A stretch of 9,078 nucleotides of DNA from Thermoplasmata archaeon. GTDB lineage: Archaea > Thermoplasmatota > Thermoplasmata > Thermoplasmatales > Thermoplasmataceae. The notes beneath the pieces are model-generated. The model worked only from the letters and a program-made list of their open reading frames with translations, did not search any database and was not told the origin of the DNA. Below, piece by piece: positions 5,783 to 9,078 of this stretch. Made by a program: the position numbers and the translations under genes. Where the stretch lies: the NCBI GenBank assembly GCA_021806345.1, contig JAJZXP010000306.1, positions 1 through 9,078 of the forward strand. The letters run 5' to 3'. How positions within the stretch are numbered: position 1 is the first letter of the stretch; each line of letters begins with the position of its first letter.

Positions 5783-8341
5783 ATGGAATTTAAATTTGAC
5801 AGCAATCTTGAATTTCAATTAGATGCAATTAACTCCATTGTTGGTTTATTCGGTGGACAGATAAAGACAGATAAAATGTTTGTTGATGCGATAATTCCAA
5901 ATTCCCTCACACTCTCAGAGAAGACAATAAAGGAGAATTTGGTAGAAATACAAAAAGAAAACAAACTGAAAGAATCCAGCAACTTAGAGAGCATGGATTT
6001 CTCGGTTGAGATGGAAACTGGAACTGGAAAGACCTATGTTTATCTGAGGACAATATTGGAACTTAACCTGAAGTATAACTTCAGAAAGTTCATAATAGTA
6101 GTCCCTTCGGTAGCAATAAGGGAGGGGGTCTTAAAATCATTAGAAATGACCAAAGACCACTTCGCCAAGATTTACGACAACATTCCATATCTCTTCTACG
6201 AGTATGAATCATCTAAACTTAACAAGATTAGGCAATTTGCTAGAAGCAATAGCCTAGAGATAATGGTAATGACTATTGACTCATTCAATAAGGACACGGC
6301 AGTGATGAACAAGAAAATGGATACGCTTTCTGGAGAGAGACCGATAGACTTGGTTAAAAGAACAAGACCTATACTAATTCTTGATGAACCTCAAAACATG
6401 GAAACCGAAATTAGAAAAAATGCGATAGCAAGCCTAAACCCTCTGTTCAAATTAAGATACTCAGCAACGCACAGAGAATACTATAATCTAGTCTATAGGC
6501 TAACTCCTTTTGAAGCCTATAATAAAAACCTAGTTAAAAAGATTGAGGTATTATCGGTAGTGAAGGAAAACGATTTCAATAGCTTATTCATTCAATGCGA
6601 AGACATAGTAGCAGATGCAAGAGGACTATATGCGGTATTGAAGCTTAACAAAAAGCAGAAGTCAGGATATAAGATTACTTCAATTAGAGTAAGCAAGGAT
6701 GACAACATAGAAAAGAAGACCAACAACCCAGATTATAAGGATTTGAGAATAACCAAAATTGATGCAAAGTGGGGCATCGTTGAGTTTGGAAGTGGACTTA
6801 CCCTTAATAAGGGAGAAGGAACAGGAGATACGAAAGAGGCTTTAATGCGGATTCAAATAAAGCAGACGATAGAAGAACATTTTAGGAAAGCAAAACTTCT
6901 AAAAAAATACGGCATAAAAGTTCTCTCATTATTCTTCATAGACAGAGTAGCCAATTATAAAGATCCTGACGGCTTTATAAGAAAAACCTTCATGGAAGAA
7001 TTTGAAGAAATCAAGAAGAATTACCCAGAATACAAAGACCTTGACGTAAATACTGTCCATAATGGATACTTCTCTGAGAAATACAAGACCGAGTCAGGAA
7101 TGGAATCTGACAAAGAGGCTTTTGACTTGATAATGAGGGACAAGGAAAGGCTCTTATCATTTGGAGAGCCAACACAATTTATTTTCAGCCATTCGGCATT
7201 GAGAGAGGGATGGGACAATCCAAACGTATTCAATATCTGTGTTCTGAGGGAACTTAATACTGAAATTTCAAGAAGGCAGACGATAGGAAGAGGTATAAGA
7301 CTCCCAGTAAATCAAGACGGAGATAGAGTGCTTGACCCAAATATCAATAGGCTAACAATAGTCGCAAGCGAATCCTACACAGACTATTGCCAGAGGCTAC
7401 AGCAAGAATACGAAAGAGACGGGTTTATTGAGGTGCCTCCAAAGCCGTCTAATGCGAGGAAAAGGGCAACAGTAGCACTTAGAAAGGGCTTTATGCTAAA
7501 CCCAGACTTCAAAGAACTGTGGAACAGAATATCAAAGAAGACAAGATATGCAGTAAATATTGATACTGAGGATTTGATCGATACTACAATAAAAAGCCTA
7601 AATAAAGTCAATATAGAAAAGATAGAAGTTAGAATAGTACGAGCAAATGTAGAAATTAAGGAAAACGAGATAGATGCTCCTGCGATAACTGGCGAAGAGT
7701 CTCAAGAGATAGAACTTGAGTTGCATGTGCCAAATCTTCTTGACATAATCAGCCAAGATACTAACCTAACAAGAAACACTATATACGACATACTAGCCAA
7801 ATCAAAGACGTTTGATGGGATATTCAACAACCCAAGAGAATACATAGACTTGGCAAGCAAGAAAATCAAGGGGACTCTGACAGACTACCTGATAAATGGA
7901 ATAAAATACATGGAAATTGGAGAGCATTGGGAGATGAAACTATTTGAGAATATGGACTCATACGAGGAATATGTTTATCGTCTTGATAAGGAGAACTCCA
8001 TTTATGATGGAGTAATATTTGATGCTGAAAAGGAAAAGACTTTTGCCCAGAAACTAAATGACGACCCTAGAATAAAACTATTCATAAAGCTTCCAAATTG
8101 GTTTATTGTAGAAACACCAATAGGAACGTATAACCCAGACTGGGCGATAGTCCTAGAAGAACAAGAAATATCAGGAAGAAAGAAGCCTAAAGTATATCTA
8201 GTAAGAGAGACAAAGTTCGTAGAGAGTCTTGAGAATCTGAGACCTTCCGAAACAAATAAGATAAGCTGTGCAAAGGAACATTTCAAGACAATAGATGTAG
8301 ACTATAAGGAGATACCGAGCTATGACGAATTAGTAAGCTAA
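5783..8341 (+). CDS. res: Type III restriction-modification system endonuclease/helicase subunit (Res)
   Basis: Res is the ATP-dependent SF2 helicase-nuclease that joins Mod and cuts unmodified DNA. From the ATG at 5783 it has 852 residues; starting at 5753 would add ten residues overlapping mod. MEFKFDSNLEFQLDAI is a typical Res N-terminus, which with the GATGAT site favours 5783. Helicase motifs in order: Walker A METGTGKT (77-84), VVPSVAIREGV (106-116), Walker B/DExH DEPQ (201-204), motif III SATH (227-230), motif V SALREGWDNP (471-480) and motif VI RRQTIGRGIRLP (497-508). The C-terminus holds the PD-(D/E)XK nuclease: NPDW (784-787, D786) followed by RETK (808-811, E809 and K811), preceded by the usual KLPNWFIVETPIGTY stretch. 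All catalytic residues are present and the frame is intact, so the enzyme looks functional. It is expressed from the mod promoter. Confidence 0.96.
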   Translation: MEFKFDSNLEFQLDAINSIVGLFGGQIKTDKMFVDAIIPNSLTLSEKTIKENLVEIQKENKLKESSNLESMDFSVEMETGTGKTYVYLRTILELNLKYNFRKFIIVVPSVAIREGVLKSLEMTKDHFAKIYDNIPYLFYEYESSKLNKIRQFARSNSLEIMVMTIDSFNKDTAVMNKKMDTLSGERPIDLVKRTRPILILDEPQNMETEIRKNAIASLNPLFKLRYSATHREYYNLVYRLTPFEAYNKNLVKKIEVLSVVKENDFNSLFIQCEDIVADARGLYAVLKLNKKQKSGYKITSIRVSKDDNIEKKTNNPDYKDLRITKIDAKWGIVEFGSGLTLNKGEGTGDTKEALMRIQIKQTIEEHFRKAKLLKKYGIKVLSLFFIDRVANYKDPDGFIRKTFMEEFEEIKKNYPEYKDLDVNTVHNGYFSEKYKTESGMESDKEAFDLIMRDKERLLSFGEPTQFIFSHSALREGWDNPNVFNICVLRELNTEISRRQTIGRGIRLPVNQDGDRVLDPNINRLTIVASESYTDYCQRLQQEYERDGFIEVPPKPSNARKRATVALRKGFMLNPDFKELWNRISKKTRYAVNIDTEDLIDTTIKSLNKVNIEKIEVRIVRANVEIKENEIDAPAITGEESQEIELELHVPNLLDIISQDTNLTRNTIYDILAKSKTFDGIFNNPREYIDLASKKIKGTLTDYLINGIKYMEIGEHWEMKLFENMDSYEEYVYRLDKENSIYDGVIFDAEKEKTFAQKLNDDPRIKLFIKLPNWFIVETPIGTYNPDWAIVLEEQEISGRKKPKVYLVRETKFVESLENLRPSETNKISCAKEHFKTIDVDYKEIPSYDELVS

Positions 8342-8381
8342 ACCAACCCCACAAATCAACTGAATAATAACCGTATAAATA

Positions 8382-8442
8382 GTTTTTAGACACTTTATGG
8401 ACAAGATGATGGGTTTTTAGACAGATTTGGAGTTTTTAAACA
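8382..8442 (+). terminator. Putative T-run terminator cluster after res, built of a short repeat
   Basis: Three T5 runs follow the res stop: GTTTTTAGACA at 8382 and again at 8413, and GTTTTTAAACA at 8432. Archaeal intrinsic termination relies mainly on U-runs in the RNA without needing a hairpin, so this cluster is a reasonable end for the mod-res transcript. The repeated 11-mer around each run is unusual and could instead be a remnant of a repeat. The surrounding 8342-8500 holds no gene I can support. Confidence 0.4.
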
Positions 8443-8510
8443 AGGCTGGTTTAGGCAGCATTCAAGCAAAAAATATTTGAAGAATAAAGTAAAATAAATA
8501 AAACGAAAGG

Positions 8511-8518
8511 TATATAAA
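8511..8518 (+). promoter_or_regulatory. Archaeal BRE/TATA promoter of the 55-residue gene
   Basis: TATATAAA preceded by purine-rich AAACGAAAGG is a strong archaeal core promoter match. A start site about 25 bases downstream falls near 8540, inside the palindrome at 8526-8545, and gives a leader of ~35 nt. Confidence 0.6.
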
Positions 8519-8525
8519 TGTTATG

Positions 8526-8545
8526 TATTATAATATATTATAATA
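8526..8545. promoter_or_regulatory. Perfect 20-bp AT palindrome at the predicted start site
   Basis: The bases from 8526 to 8545 read the same on both strands (arms TATTATAATA and TATTATAATA). The position, just downstream of the TATA box and upstream of a ribbon-helix-helix-like gene, suits a dimeric repressor operator, possibly for autoregulation. Pure A/T composition weakens the case, because such palindromes arise easily by chance in AT-rich DNA. Confidence 0.35.
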
Positions 8546-8572
8546 TAAAAAAAATAATATGAAAGTGATAAA

Positions 8573-8740
8573 ATGCCTTTTATACAACTAAGTTTAACTG
8601 AGGAACAATCAAAGAAGCTGGAGTATTATAAAATTTTGAAGAATTTTAAAACAAAACAAGAAGCAATGTCTGATCTTATTGATCAGCTTATAATTGATGT
8701 TAATATTAAAAATGTAAGTGGAAAATCCCACACTCTTTAG
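8573..8740 (+). CDS. Small ribbon-helix-helix-like protein (55 residues)
   Basis: A short strand (FIQLSL, residues 3-8) is followed by a charged helix (TEEQSKKLEYYKILKNF) and, after a turn at KT, a second helix (KQEAMSDLIDQLII). This strand-helix-turn-helix plan, with the LTEEQ start and an EA-x-x-x-LI pattern in the second helix, resembles MetJ/Arc (ribbon-helix-helix) DNA-binding proteins, which act as dimers. The call rests on pattern, not a database hit. The start is supported by GTGAT at 8565-8569, 3 nt before the ATG, and by the promoter at 8511. It lies 62 nt upstream of the TnpB gene, which has its own TATA box, so the two are probably separate transcripts. It might be an autoregulator, an antitoxin without a visible toxin, or a regulator of the neighbouring element. 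Confidence 0.65.
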   Translation: MPFIQLSLTEEQSKKLEYYKILKNFKTKQEAMSDLIDQLIIDVNIKNVSGKSHTL

Positions 8741-8766
8741 AGATGAGATAAAAGTGAAGCAAAAGA

Positions 8767-8774
8767 TATATAAA
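8767..8774 (+). promoter_or_regulatory. Archaeal BRE/TATA promoter of tnpB
   Basis: TATATAAA preceded by GCAAAAGA lies 36 bases upstream of the ATG at 8803. Initiation ~25 bases downstream gives a nearly leaderless transcript (~7 nt leader). No clear ribosome binding site precedes this ATG, in keeping with short-leader initiation. Confidence 0.55.
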
Positions 8775-8802
8775 TTTTAATAATATAATAAATGGGGTTG
8801 TC

Positions 8803-9078
8803 ATGAAAACTGCATATAAATATCGTGCATATCCTTCAAAAGAACAGAAGGAAATACTTAATCATCAGATGTTTCTTTCAAAAGAACTCTACAACCTACT
8901 CCTTGAGAAGTCAAAAGAATATTATAAAAACATAAAGAAGACACTTACAGAATACAGAATGAATGTTTGGATAACGCAGATAAAAAAAGAAAGACCAGAA
9001 TTTGCAGAATTATATGCACAAGTTCTTCAGAATGTCTCAAAAAGGATATCAGATGCTTACAGTAACTTCTTCAGAAGG
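8803..9078 (+). CDS. tnpB: TnpB, IS200/IS605-family OrfB, RNA-guided nuclease, N-terminal part (3' end outside window)
   Basis: The frame is open from the ATG at 8803 to the window edge, 92 residues. MKTAYKYRAYPSKEQKEIL, then LYNLLLEKSKEYYKN, the PEFAELYAQVLQNVSKRI stretch and SDAYSNFFRR match the conserved N-terminal region of TnpB proteins (usually ~370-430 residues). TnpB is the RNA-guided RuvC-like endonuclease of IS200/IS605 and related elements, ancestral to Cas12. The RuvC and zinc-finger parts would lie beyond the window, so intactness is unknown. No TnpA gene is seen upstream, so this may be a TnpB-only (IS1341-type) element. The element's left end is not recognisable here. Its position beside restriction genes fits a mobile island. 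Confidence 0.88.
   Translation, partial: MKTAYKYRAYPSKEQKEILNHQMFLSKELYNLLLEKSKEYYKNIKKTLTEYRMNVWITQIKKERPEFAELYAQVLQNVSKRISDAYSNFFRR

Overview
The window looks archaeal. Base composition is AT-rich. Lysine codons and the AGA/AGG and ATA codons are heavily used. Several genes are preceded by BRE/TATA-like boxes, for example tatataaa at 8511 and 8767, and by GGTGAT-type ribosome binding sites close to the start codon. I cannot name the species from the sequence; a DPANN or euryarchaeal genome would fit, but that is inference. The content is that of a defence/mobile island.

Layout, all on the + strand: (1) 2-352, the 3' end of a gene whose product resembles the C-terminal part of an AlbA_2 (Schlafen-type) domain protein. 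(2) 499-3612, a large N6-adenine DNA methyltransferase of the Eco57I/type IIG kind with a nuclease-like N-terminal region. (3) 3613-3938, an intergenic region with a 29-bp palindrome, short direct repeats, a promoter and a structured leader. (4) 3939-5774 and 5783-8341, a complete type III restriction-modification pair (mod and res), 8 nt apart and almost certainly co-translated. (5) 8342-8572, a T-run-rich terminator region and a promoter with a palindrome. (6) 8573-8740, a 55-residue ribbon-helix-helix-like protein. (7) 8803 to the window end, the start of a TnpB (IS200/IS605 OrfB) gene.

The most unusual signal is non-coding. A ~79-bp element occurs twice, at 405-482 and 3841-3919, each time just upstream of the start codon of a DNA methyltransferase gene. 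The copies match at 75 of 79 aligned positions, with 48 identical bases in a row, although the two genes are unrelated in sequence (gamma-class versus beta-class methylase). Both copies can fold into a ~20-bp interrupted stem around a 36-37 nt loop. A similar TATA-like box (gcttatattt) lies upstream of each, so the element would sit in the 5' leader of both transcripts. This suggests shared post-transcriptional or promoter-level control of two modification enzymes, which would make the three restriction-modification genes one co-regulated unit.

Expected working: Mod methylates adenine within an asymmetric site. Mod and Res together translocate or slide on unmodified DNA and cut it through the C-terminal PD-(D/E)XK domain of Res. 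The 1037-residue protein may be an independent modification (and possibly restriction) enzyme with its own specificity, or an added modification arm of the same system.
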